Of a DNA stretch of 64,000 nucleotides, positions 12,865 through 23,602 are shown one piece after another. How positions within the stretch are numbered: position 1 is the stretch's first letter; the number at the start of each line of letters is the position of its first letter. Made by a program: the position numbers and the translations under genes. The stretch comes from Ianthella basta. Lineage: Eukaryota > Porifera > Demospongiae > Verongiida > Ianthellidae. The notes under the pieces are model-generated. The model saw only the letters and a list, made by a program, of their open reading frames with translations. It searched no databases and was not told where the DNA came from. The DNA is taken from NCBI GenBank assembly GCA_964019415.1, contig OZ025872.1:3150004-3214003 (forward strand), read 5' to 3'.

Positions 12865-13312
12865 CCCGCTGACAACCCATTCAAACCCATGACATGTGAT
12901 ATTCCAGAAGCATTTTCAGTGACCTACTGAATACATACATATTTGCACTTCTCCAAATAAGGAATACACTGCAGCCCTCACTCTGTGACCTTCACCTCTT
13001 CTGGACTGAAATCAGAGCTTACTGGGGAAAGACCTTTCCAGAGCCGGTGGATGGAACCAAATCGTTGCATGACCCACACACCATATTAGGTATGAAGTTA
13101 TCGCTTAAACGAAGACCTTTCGTGTCGCAACACTTTAACAGTGGATGGGCCAAAATCCTTTTGAAATTTTACGCTATCGACTTTTAGTGGAGACCAAATG
13201 TAGCCAGTCACAAGGTGCTGTGTACAAAGCAACCATGTCATGTGGTCAGAACCTGTGAAATGCTTCAATGCTTCAACTCATGCACTATTTACTGTACCAT
13301 CACCACAAGACT

Positions 13313-13374
<62 letters not shown>

Positions 13375-14802
13375 GTCCAATTCTTCTCAACAATCTCACA
13401 ACAGAGGGGCAGAGCTGTAAGTAACCATTTCCTCACTGCAGTGAGCAGCTGCTCCAATGGCCTAACTGCTTATGGTCGCAAATTAGAATTGTCTAGTGTT
13501 AATGCGTTGTACTGTATTCACTCTGTACACACACACACTGAGATCAGCTGTTGGGTGTGTGGTTCAGTGATACAATCCGGCTTCAGCAACCAAATTTGAC
13601 AATGGCATGGACGGTTGAGACAGCTGCTGCTGGCAATTCAAATGAGCTCACATTACAATGGCTAGCTGGATTCATAAGGGGTTTTACCAGTGACAACTGG
13701 GGTTCTACCAGTGTGAAGTGGGGTTCTACCAGTGAGAAGTGGGGTTCTGCCAATGACAAATGGGGTTCTATCAGGTGAAGTGGGGTTCTACCAGTGAGAA
13801 GTGGGGTTCTACAAATGACAAATGGGGTTCTACCAAGTGAAGTGGGGCTCTACCAAAGACAGGTGGGGTGACTAGTGACCACAGCAGGTGATCCCCAACT
13901 TCCCATCTTGTTGGAGTCACTTTTCAAACCTGTTAAACACACCTCAACAATGTTAGCCATAGGGAGCGTCTCAATACACACAGTCCACAATTGCGCACAC
14001 TACACCTTACTGAAATTACCAAAATACTTTGTTGTTAGGGACAGGAAAATCTGGGAACTGCACACGGCATCACACACCGTGGATGCGAGTACTCAAGCTT
14101 GTTACTGAGAGCTTCCAACAAGTGGAAGATTAAACGCACACACCAAACACAGCAACCTGCACACCAGTTGAGCTCTGAAAGACGATGCAGTTAACCTAAA
14201 ACTCATAAAACTCCAATTTCCAGTGTAGATTTGGAGGGTTATCAAGCCAGAACACGCACAGCCCTCGCCTGCTTCGTCTAATGTCATTTGAAAGTTCCAA
14301 ATAAACAGAACACTTTCTGGAATGCACAGTTGGGCTTCGAGACGTCAAATAGCTGCATCGAGTATGGTCGTTTAGTGGGTTACTACACTGACAGGGGCGG
14401 CAAAGCGAACAGGGCAATGGAAGGGGATAAAGAACACTGTACAGGAGCGTGAATACATACACACGTACGTGCGTACACTGGCAGAAACAAACACTCCTAC
14501 AGAACAGGCTCACAAGGTTAGCTACATTACATTATTGGCAAAATATTTTAAAGATTTCAGAGACATTTCTCCACTAACTGATGAAGGTGGGGCAAACAAC
14601 GCCCTTCAATACTCACCACTGCCACTCCCGCTACGTCCAAATCTACTTCCCAGAGTTGAAGCGAAGACAACGCGTCTCCCGCCTTTTCTTCTTCGACTCC
14701 CAGTAGAGCACCTAAAGTCGTAGACTGTCCTTTCTGGTACGGCGAATCCGTCCCCTTGATGTGTACGCTAACGTTCAAACAGTCGCAGGCTACGCGAACC
14801 AT
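7986..14802 (-). CDS. AKT1S1: PRAS40 (AKT1S1/Lobe)-like protein with a novel N-terminal half
   Basis: Seven exons on the minus strand (14802-14617, 10856-10598, 10134-9951, 9547-9300, 9032-8940, 8504-8377, 8108-7986) join without a phase error to 406 residues. The C-terminal part matches vertebrate PRAS40, the raptor-binding mTORC1 substrate and inhibitor: a TOS-like FDDME (295-299) followed by PFSQSD and an acidic run; HSMPLSVPV (342-350), matching human KSLPVSVPV around Ser183; and [10 protein letters not shown]...[11 protein letters not shown] (374-401), matching AASMRALVL...FGDLPRPRLNT. Ser401 sits where human Thr246, the Akt site, lies. Residues 157-210 look like a charged coiled coil. 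Residues 1-140 contain CDC (6-8) and CYGCG (81-85), possible metal ligands; I do not recognise this part and it differs from the vertebrate N-terminus. Intron 1 (3.76 kb) is full of satellites. The ATG at 14802 is the first in frame; an upstream GTG is ignored. A mis-join of two genes is possible but all phases agree. Confidence 0.8.
8765..8935. repeat. Long C/T-only tract
   Basis: About 170 bp of nearly pure pyrimidine on the plus strand, right after the donor of PRAS40 exon 5 (minus strand reads as G-rich AGGG repeats). It could form triplex DNA. No coding. Confidence 0.7.
9700..9872. mobile_element. Small TIR element (MITE)
   Basis: The left end reads cagtggaacttgtctaagat and the right end is its inverted, diverged copy, giving terminal repeats of about 28 bp that start CAGT. 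TA flanks the right end. It lies in PRAS40 intron 3. No coding capacity. Confidence 0.6.
10890..11225. repeat. Dispersed repeat, copy 1 (second copy at 20350-20695)
   Basis: A block of about 340 bp, from gctgcagccaccatca to cagggtttgaaaaccttgc, recurs in the same orientation at 20350-20695 with only scattered differences. Its end shares the sequence around taccagctt...cagggtt...accttgc with the foldback insertion at 46744-46915. It sits in PRAS40 intron 1 next to the exon 2 acceptor. Confidence 0.8.
11236..11380. repeat. CA microsatellites
   Basis: Two long CA runs within PRAS40 intron 1. Other long CA/TG runs in the window: 12838-12862, 13315-13371, 20239-20299, 21372-21452, 24566-24660, 28455-28514, 47737-47778, 52613-52669, 54310-54340 and 61720-61821. 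Confidence 0.95.
12223..12424. repeat. 101-bp tandem duplication
   Basis: Two head-to-tail units starting at 12223 and 12324 (gagtgtcatgttgaagag...) differ at only a few bases. The block lies in PRAS40 intron 1. Confidence 0.85.
13675..13870. repeat. 21-bp minisatellite
   Basis: About nine copies of a unit like tggggttctaccagtgagaag. In one plus-strand frame it reads as KWGSTSE repeats, but the frame does not connect to any exon and copies vary in length, so it is a minisatellite in an intron. Confidence 0.85.
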
Positions 14803-15701
14803 CTTCCGCTGAGTTCCAGTCCACCTCACGATTGATCTTTATAGAGGTAAGTACCCTTCCACTGTACGTCTCCACATTACTTAGGGTCACTCATGAATAT
14901 CATTAACGGTCATGTGACGCAGTTCAGATAGCGGAAGTGAAAATGAAGCATGCAGAGAACTTCACGCTTCGAGTCATAGTCTTTAGACTACATAATTATT
15001 ATATAAACATTATAATTATACCCCGATTGGGGCTGCGCATGCATGACGTGCATATATGTGTGCATGCAGCCTGCATCCATTCACTTACATGAACCAGCAA
15101 CTGGCAATATATAAATTATGCCTTAATTATTGTGTATGCATGCATGAATCAATCTTACGCACATAAAATTAATAAGCTTTGAATGTGCATATGCATGTGA
15201 ACATGCATAGATTTCTGCATGCGTGCGAGTACATACTTTTGTATTAATTTTACACATCCATGGCTATTATATATGCTTAAATTGACACAGTACAATATTA
15301 AAGGTCATGAGCCTCTATATAAATTTATGCATATTTAATTGGGACCAATATATATTGAATTTGCACGAATAATATCTCCTTCAACTTAGTTTCAAATAAT
15401 TATTATATATTGAAGTGATTTATTGACAAACTTATTGCATCACGACAATAATTAATCGTACAGGGTGTACATTAACTGAGGCAATACTCTCCTCCATGCA
15501 AACCTGTAACACTGACACAATAAGGGAGCCTACGTTTAACTACACACTCTCTGAATCACTAATACCAAACAATGTGTGTAGTGTTCAAGGGATATTCCTA
15601 CACAATATGAGCTCAGCCAAAATCTAAACAGCTAAAAGTGAATGCAAAAAAAGCTCTTTTAAGTAAATAGTGCAATTATATTCTGCAAATCAGAAGCAAC
15701 G
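14803..15701. promoter_or_regulatory. AT-rich upstream region of the PRAS40-like gene with many TGCATGCA motifs
   Basis: This is the head-to-tail gap between two minus-strand genes. From about 15000 to 15330 it is AT rich and unusually dense in ATGCAT / TGCATGCA palindromes. No open frame of note. A promoter role is inferred from position. Confidence 0.4.
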
Positions 15702-17155
15702 CTACACTTGTGTTTCTCCTGCTGCGTAGGTGTGGTTGGGACTGTTATCGTCGGGAGAGACGGACGGAAACTGAAACACTGTTCGGTTCACGGGACGGAC
15801 AGCTCCTCCGCTCCCACTGCTGGTACTGTAGGTACTTGTGCTATGAACTAGTGGAGACTGGGAAAAGGGTCTGTTTGGGTTGTCTCTAAACGTTATCTCT
15901 CCACCGCTGTAAGACTGAGGATGGCTGTGGAACTGGATGCCTGCGCGAGGCAAGAATGGGGAGTCAAGGGTGGCGTAGCCGATTGTCGAGGGCAGAGGAG
16001 AGCTAGCGGGGGAGGGGCTGGACAGGTTTCTTCGTGTTCGCCTGGGAGTCCGGGGCTCCTAAAACATGGAAGGATAGTGAGTTGACAAGATGGAGCACAA
16101 CGGAACACATACACATTCATTTGACGACATTCTTTGTTACACTAAATACACAGCTACACGCCTGACTGTTGTCGACTATTTACTTCAGAAAGGCTCACAC
16201 ACATGCACAAACACACATACACATACACAGCCCCTCCCACACACCCACACCCACACAGCCCATTCTCACTATGTATGTACATGTACACATACAGACACAC
16301 ACAACGCACTATTCCTCACTGCGACCTACCTCCAGTTCATATTCCCCCTTTTCAGTCTTGCAGCGCATCCATTGCATGACAGTGTGGGCGCAGCCGAGAC
16401 AGTGGGTCTCGCTCCAGTGGATCACCTCTGGGATTGGGTCGTGAATCTCAAACAGGTCGTGGTGGTGATGCTCGTGGTAGTGGTCCATGTTCTGCACAAG
16501 ACACAAAGGAGCAACAAGAACAGGGAATAAACCGATTATACCCTTCTAAGGATCACAAACATGCACAAACACATCTAAGGTGCAGTGTTGGTAGAAGTGT
16601 GTAGTGCTCAATGATTGTTGTGACTCTCCTCTGAAGTTTGGCCTCACTTTGGACCTGAATTTAATGGTTAAGGTCCCCCTTATGGCACACAGAGTGAGGT
16701 TAAAGTTCAGAGATGACTTGTGAGTCTAATGACATTTCCAACAATTATTTTACTATGCTTTTGACTCCATTTGAACAAACCTCACACCTAATTGATTCCC
16801 AAAGAGTTCATACACTCACACAGACCACTCAACAGTGTACTACCCTACGCCACTGAGTGGTAGACTTTAGTAAACATTCTGCCACCTTTGACACTTGTGT
16901 TGGGCCAGAGTTGAGATCAAAGGAGAGGGGGCCAGAGGGCCTGGGGACACAATCAACCCTGTGTAATCATATTGTGTACGTGTTATTGAGTAGATTGTCC
17001 TAACGCTAGGTCCGGGCTTGGAGAAGGGCTGGGGTGTGGAGTGTTGTTGAAATACTTACTTTGGTGGTGGTGTGCAAAAACTCAACTCTCACAGCTGAAT
17101 TGCCAAGAACATACCTTACCTTCTTTGTGCCCTTCAGCCGGTGAAGAATGAACAT
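15702..17155 (-). CDS. Small histidine-rich protein with a CxxC motif, unknown function
   Basis: Three phase-0 exons (17155-17120, 16491-16330, 16058-15702) give 184 residues. The start is a clear ATG 36 nt before a gtaagg donor. Residues 1-12 are basic; residues 14-22 are a His-rich cluster (DHYHEHHHHD); then HCLGCAHTVMQWMRC provides a CxxC and a later Cys, possible zinc ligands. The C-terminal 118 residues are basic then Ser/Pro/Thr rich and look disordered. There is no signal peptide or membrane segment. I do not recognise the family and propose no function. It lies just upstream of the PRAS40-like gene on the same strand. The ORF signal is short, so the model rests mainly on good splice sites and consistent phase. 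Confidence 0.55.
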
Positions 17156-17723
17156 GTTCCTCTAATGCACGTAGCTAGTGTAGTCTTCTCCAATGCACAA
17201 TACATGCAGCGCTTCGCAAAATAGTTGTCATGAATGTTACTCGACTGACCTCTGAGTTTGGACCTGGCCTGGCACTGTGTGCAAGTAGAACAGCTAAATT
17301 ATTCAGGTATGTATTACGGTTATCACATCGAAGCCAAGGTCAAAATGCGAAGGTGAGCTGTGAGTTGCATCACATCTGTGACGAAAATTCCGCAAAACGC
17401 CGCAAACTCCACACAAAACATGCACCATCCAAATACGTACACTACAGGCGCAACATGCCTCCACAAACACACGTGCACAAAACATCTAGACACCAAACAC
17501 TACTCCTCCCCCTACACCATTCCCAATAACATGGGGTTACTAAGGTGTAATGACGAGGTAGTTCTGTGTTTGTGCTTTTTGATGGTCTGATGTACTTGCA
17601 AGATGCCGTTTGTTTAACAAGAAGTGTAATGCACTCACAGCATTATGTCACAGTTACTAACATGGCAGCTTAAGGGAATATTCCATTTACACTAATACCC
17701 CATTTACAATTTCCTGAATGGGG

Positions 17724-18527
17724 TCTGGTTCGGCATGGTATGGAAAAATTGGCAAATGTGAATGGGTATACTGTAGTACTGCACTGAACTGTATCGCTCT
17801 GAAAATTTTTCGGTCCGCTATGTACACATACGTATGTATGTGTGTATGTATGCCACTTGTTGTGCTGTGCAGGTTCTCTTGTGAACCAACTTCGCTGGAT
17901 AACACGCCAGACGTTTCCAGGGCTCTGAAAAGGCTACACGATAGACAACTATGCCAAATAAGCTGCGCTGAAACAGCGAGAGCAAGCAGGTTGGCCATTG
18001 TTTTCCATTCGGATCACCCGACACTAGTACCATCCCTGTTATTCGTTGCTACGTGTAAGCAGTTCGAATTATCGTACTGTACTGAACCGAACCGTATCGT
18101 CCAGTGTATTGTAAACAAGGTATAAACCCTGTTTGCACCATGTTGGCATGATACAACTCAGTATTGTATGATACTTCAAACTGCTCACACATGTAGCAAT
18201 GAAAGATGGGAACAGAGTTAGTGCTGGGCAATCAAATTGAAAGCAACGTCCAAACAGTTTGCTCTCACTGTTACGCTGCAGCCAGTTCTGCTGGGGCGTC
18301 CATTGTCCAGCTTTTTCAAAGCCCCGAATCATTGTGAGTAGCCTGTTGAAGCTGGCCGAAAAGTGTGCCAGAGTTGCACAGTGTGTGGCACACGTTACCA
18401 CAACATACTGTACAGTAGTGCAATTACACAGTACCAGAAGCCGCCCATGAAATTTCAGAACATTCCAGTTTTGTACTCATCTACTGTACGTTTGTCATTT
18501 TTCCAAACTGTGCCATACCGAATATTG
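17724..18527. mobile_element. Long-arm foldback element
   Basis: The left end (ttcggcatggtatggaaaaa) and the right end (inverted: ttcggtatggcacagtttgg) match, and an inner pair also matches: 18025-18080 against the inverse of 18150-18215 (both contain gttgctac/gcagtt-like blocks). The arms are diverged and extend over most of the element. No protein-coding frame. Likely an old non-autonomous DNA transposon. Confidence 0.6.
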
Positions 18528-18656
18528 ACTACTGCATCAATTATTACTGCTTTACTACGTAGGAATGCATACAAAAGAGCAGCAAGTTCACTTCTTGAAG
18601 TTCTGTATTATTTCTTCATAATACAAACTTGTTACCAATGGTTCACATTCCATATA

Positions 18657-18894
18657 CCGTGGAGTTCCTAAACAACGGACACGTTGGAACCAGCCACTTT
18701 GTCCTTTATAGAGAGGTTGTCTTCTTTCAGAGATGGATATAAAGGACATGATACAAATTATCGCCCTATAAAGGACAAAATTTACTGTCCCATCCTACTA
18801 TGCCAATGTATTTTCTACCTCTGAAAGAGGACACCCTCCCTACAAGGGACAAAGTAGCTGGTTCCAACGTGTCCCTTATTTGGAGATTCCACTG
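18657..18894. mobile_element. 238-bp MITE with about 75-bp TIRs and TA duplication
   Basis: Ends are inverted copies over about 75 bp (landmarks: ggacacgttggaaccagc at the left, gctggttccaacgtgtcc at the right). TA flanks both sides (18655-18656 and 18895-18896). The CAGTGGAA-type end resembles pogo/Tc1-like non-autonomous elements. Confidence 0.85.
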
Positions 18895-19420
18895 TAGCAG
18901 TGTCTCTTGCAAGTCACACTTGCCCAGTTTCGTGCCCCATTGCTGTTGCTCCTTCACATGTGTATCATTGTTTCGTTCCATAACCACACTGACACACCTT
19001 TTGGTTGGTTTTGGGTTACGTACAACTGTTTTCTTGCCCCTTCAATTAGAATGAAATGGAATGGAATGGAATAGAATGAAGTGTAGCATGCTCTAATGAT
19101 TATACGAAAGTGGAACGGAATGAAACGGAATAGTACACGGTCACATATTGTATGTGCCATCGGACACACATCACTAGAGTTGTATGTATGTAGTTGCACA
19201 CGATTGCTATTCACAATACGTAGAGATAGAGCGTGCTGTTCTCGCTGCTGCTGTAATCTTAGAAACAATCAAGTACGCTTTGTAGGTTAGATAGGCAGTA
19301 ACGGTTTAGGGCAAATTGGTAACTCATATTCACTAACTGTTAACCGCTAAATGATAAACCACACCATTAATTGGTATTATGTGTGCATTCAATGCTTCAT
19401 TGTTACCTTTTCCAATCTCT

Positions 19421-19470
19421 GTACTGTACTGTACTGTACTGTACTGTACTGTACTGTACTGTACTGTACT
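19421..19470. repeat. GTACT pentanucleotide microsatellite
   Basis: About ten copies of a 5-bp unit in tandem. Confidence 0.95.
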
Positions 19471-19621
19471 TACAATGTGGCAATACAATGTTAACACGTC
19501 ATTTTGGAAGCACAGAACTCCCAAATTCTACTGTATGGTAGAGTATACAAAATGGCTGAACAGAGAAAATGGGCGAATGTGACAAGTGACGCTGCATGAA
19601 ACAACTGAACTGATTCGACAC

Positions 19622-19905
19622 TCACCCACAACCACACCCACACCCACAACCATAGCCACACCCACAACCACACCCACACCCACAGCCACACCCACAGCCA
19701 CACCCACAACCACAGCCACACCCACAACCACAGCCACACCACAACCACAGCCACACCCACAACCACAGCCACACCCACAACCACACCCACAGCCACACCC
19801 ACAACCACAGCCACACCCACAACCACACCCACAGCCACAGCCACACCCACAGCCACACCCACAGCCACACCCACAACCACACCCACAGCCACACCCACCC
19901 ACATG
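19622..19905. repeat. CCACAC/CCACAA minisatellite next to a splice donor
   Basis: Hexamer-based repeat of about 285 bp (CCACAC, CCACAA, CCACAG units). The minus strand is G-rich (GGGTGTGG), with runs able to form quadruplexes. It begins only a few bases after the donor of the last visible exon of the exchanger gene. Confidence 0.95.
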
Positions 19906-19912
19906 TTCTCAC

Positions 19913-20239
19913 CACTTCATCTGGGTGTTCTGCAATCCACTGCTCCTCTTCGATCTCCTCCTCAGTCTGCTGATTTCTCTCCTCCTCCCTGAGGTCAGGA
20001 CCAGACTTGGCGAGGAGCCGTGGGCCGAGCAAGCCAATCAGCAGGGCACCGACTGGAGCTGCCACTACAATTTCAAAGATGGCTATTGTTTGCACCTTAA
20101 GAAAGGAGAACAGAGCGGAAGAAGTGGAAGGGAAAGGGAAGGGGGAGGGACAGTGGCAAGGGGATGGGACACTTAGAAAGGAGGATAAATTGACTAAAGC
20201 CTACTTAAAGACATAATTATATATAACAATTAACATCAT

Positions 20240-20300
<61 letters not shown>

Positions 20301-21369
20301 ATCCAGGTTGCCGACAATAGCATAAAAGGAGATAAGAATAACACAACCATTTCAAGCTGCAGCCACCATCATCAGACTAAACACTCTAACATGTGTCAAC
20401 ACTATGTGAGACTGGCTGCACTGTGTGTCAACATGAAGGCACATACGAACGAACGTACACGCACACACACACATACATACAGCAAAGACAGGAAACGAGC
20501 AATAGACACACAATTTGTACAGTTGTACTAGGAACAGCTGCAGATGACCCCACGTTTGGACAAGTACAAAGGATAAATAGTATTTTAATGTCCGCTAGTA
20601 TAGCATATGCTGTAGGGTGAAAGGAGGTTAGTTCTCCAAATACCAGCTTGACCCAACAGGGTTTGAAACCTTGCAACATGCACGCACGCACGCACGCACG
20701 CACACACACTGTATGTGTATGTATGTATGCACATGACCAGTACTTAGAATTGCCGTTCTCTGTCAAAGCACGTCTACCTACCTACAAGATTTCCGTCTAT
20801 TGCTGCAAAGTTCACTTCTGCTCCGATGAGTCCAAACAGCAGAGGCTCAATAAACTGCCAAAGGATGAAGAAGGTCCTGTCAATGATGTGCTTGGTGTGG
20901 AGTCCCCTCTTCCAGCCGATGCTAGCCACAAAGGCGACAGTGAGGATGGAGAGCGCTCCTGCCCCAATGAACCCAGGGTTGTCGTAGAATACCAATCTCT
21001 TTGCTCCAAAGAAGGCAAAAAGTGCCAGACCGATGAGAAGTACGAGTCTGTTTCTGACAATGGAGCCTTTTTTCTGAGGAGAGAGAGGGAGGGGAGAGTG
21101 GGGAGGGGAGGGTGGGGAGGGGAGGGTGAGGAATGGAGGGTGAGGAGATGGTGAGGAGAGATGGACGGAGGAGATTAGGAGGAAGAGGAGAAAAGGGGAG
21201 AGAAGGTGATTGGTTGATTCAGCTGTGCTTATGAATTAGGTCTCACACTTAATTAAGACCACATTCTTGTGAACCAGTGACACACTCAGTACAAAAAAAA
21301 CAACATGCATAGACCATCGATCACTCTGTTGTCCTAGAGAAAGCAACACTGTTCCAAATACTGCGACAC

Positions 21370-21455
<86 letters not shown>

Positions 21456-23602
21456 CGTGCATGTGCATTGCACTCACTGAGTCCTTTGAAGGCACGTACC
21501 AGAGGGTGAGTCCGAACCCTATCCCATAGAGCAGTCCCAGAACCACCTCAATAGGTCCTCTAAATATGCTGAACACTAAAGGACCATTCTGGAAGACCAG
21601 GGCTAAGAACACCCCAAACAAGGAAATGCAAAGAACATCATCGAATGCAGCAGAGACAATGAGCATGGTGGGTATTCCCTTGACCACTCCATAGCCGTGG
21701 TCCTCGAGGTTGAGCAGATTGGGCACCAGGACAGAGGGAGAGATGGCTGCGTTGAGGAATCTACGTAAGTGGAGGAGAAGTGGAGATGCCGCAGAGGTGA
21801 GGCAGAGCGGGGGAGGTGATGGAGAGGGAAGAGTAAAGGGAAATAGAATTGAGGGAGTGGAAGGAGAGAGAGCGGATGGAGAGACAATGAAATACGACAG
21901 AGGGGAGAACAGATTGCATAGCACCTATTGCATAGAGCATCTCCGAATAGACTGCAGTGTGAACTCACCCCTGTTCCATTGCAATCTGCCAATTCCCATC
22001 GTACACCCACCAGCAGGAGACAAAGAAGATAGTGAGGGCTTCCATCACCGACGGCAACACACCCAGAGCTGCCACAGGTATGAAGAGACGCCGGAGTGCC
22101 TCTGAAGAGTACAGAGAACAGTAAAGACCATTCATTGAGCTCTCTCAACATACACAACCACCCAGCAACGCATGGACACACATGCACGCATGCACACCCA
22201 CGCGCACGCACGCATGCACCCACACACACACGCACCCACGCACACGCACACAAGAAGGCATTGATGCTTATCAAGCCCAGCAACATAGTTAGAGGGCATA
22301 TGCCGGAAAACATGACAGGTGGACCAACAGGATCTCCATATTTGGTCTTTCTCATTCATTGTCTCAAATACAATAAAGTCACTCCCCTTTATCCTACACT
22401 AGGTGTGTTGTTGTGTTGGTCCCTCATGTACCAGTCTGTGGTTCAAAGGCTGTCACAAGGAGGCACTGAACCACTCCCCTACAACTTGTATGATGTGTCT
22501 CTTGTAATCCCATGACACAAGCAAGATGATGATCACATGACACAGGTCACAGGATGTCAGTTGGTACAATCACATGGCTAAAAACAACATTGGTCACATG
22601 ATGCCACTCCCATGACATCACATGACACATGTCACATGACAATCACATTACACCAGTGTACCCAAACGTACCCTCCTCTCCTCATTCCCGCCCACACTCA
22701 CTCTCATCCATGGACAAGCCACCTCTGATCAATACAATGACCAGAGCACAGGTACGAATGACATCCGACCACTCATGACTAATATTCCTGGCCACTCCCA
22801 CAACCGGCAAATTGTTCAGCAGGATTCCCCCCACCATCATGCCAAACAAATGCGGCAAACGAAAAACGTGAGCCAAAAAGCCGAAAAAAGCTGCAACAAT
22901 TGTCAACATAAATAAACCGAAAAAGTGGCCTTCTGGGATATCAAAGAAGCCGCCATGGGTGTCGTGACTGCCGTCCTCACAAAAGCACCCCTGCACACAC
23001 GTTTTAGCCTCACTGCACATGTCGCCTTCGGCCATGTCCCCATACGCTTCCATTCCTCCTGTACCGGCGCTGTGTCTATTCCCACTAACGACTTCAATGA
23101 GAGTCTCGTTAAGGTGCTTGGAGGGACAACTTGCATTGAAGACGAAGTTAAAATCGCTGCAGTGACTTGCCATTGACTCGTTCGAGTTGTTGCCGCACCC
23201 GCTGCCAGTGGAGGATGGAGCTGGAGGGGGGGCAGGGAGGGCCGCGCTGCCGAAAATGCCCCACAATACGCCATACCAAACCAACAGGACCAGAAGGCGG
23301 GTCAACACCTTCCCTACCACTCCCCGAGGAGGGATGAACCCGAAACGAACTGTGTGGCCGTCGTCTTTCTTCTTAGGTTTGTCCTTCTTGCTCATGTTTC
23401 CTTTATCAACGTCTCCTTTCACCTGGACTGTGTCGGAAAAGGTGACAGAGGTGACAGACCGAGGGCTGGCAGGGGAGCAGATGGACGAGCGGTCCTCTGC
23501 CACTGCTGCGTCTCCTTGGGCAGACGAGAAGCCGAAGGAGAGGGGGGAGATGGAGCGCGGGCTGCTGTTCCGCTTGTCCAGGTCACGTATTCCATCTTCC
23601 AT
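19913..23602 (-). CDS. SLC9B: SLC9B / NHA-type sodium-proton exchanger, apparently incomplete
   Basis: Minus-strand exons 23602-22702, 22101-21969, 21760-21478, 21073-20786 and 20095-19913 join in phase to at least 596 residues; the stop must be in an unseen exon. Family marks: ALVIVLIRGGLSMD, ISPSVLVPNLL, GYGVVKGIPT and a membrane FDD (Asp385-Asp386, the paired aspartates that carry out cation/proton exchange in NHA proteins), then AAPVGALLIGLLGPRLL as the last helix. Residues 1-96 are cytosolic and Ser/Lys rich; helix 1 is about 97-121; residues 122-224 form a Cys-rich loop with four N-glycosylation sequons. Between GLIGAEVNF (exon 4) and VQTIAIFEIVV (exon 5) family members have roughly 80 more residues with two helices; I find no exon for them in the 690-bp intron. 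So the gene is either damaged, or an exon is missing from this sequence. Predicted membrane antiporter. Confidence 0.82.
20350..20695. repeat. Dispersed repeat, copy 2
   Basis: Same family and orientation as 10890-11225. It fills the exchanger intron where core exons would be expected. Confidence 0.8.
22525..22660. repeat. CACATGAC-rich intron segment
   Basis: In exchanger intron 1 the motif cacatgac/gtcacatg recurs about ten times in 135 bp without a fixed period. It may be a decayed satellite. Confidence 0.5.

Larger units (their letters stand above)
17156..19912. other. Intergenic region with inverted-repeat elements and satellites
   Basis: Contains a possible divergent first exon at 17230-17307 (+) (ATG AAT GTT..., ending at a gtatgt donor) for which I find no second exon; an 800-bp long-arm foldback (17724-18527); a 238-bp TIR element (18657-18894); GGAAT-like short repeats near 19045-19130; a GTACT pentanucleotide run (19421-19470) and a 12-bp minisatellite (19622-19905). 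Confidence 0.6.

Noticed and set aside
13675-13870. KWGSTSE repeat protein
   Set aside because: Minisatellite inside an intron, with unit-length changes that break any frame and no linked exons.
19491-20176. Reading frames of up to 196 codons with WVWLWV, GCGCGC or HPQPQP repeats
   Set aside because: They are the minisatellite read in several frames on both strands; only 19913-20095 (-) is coding, by homology.
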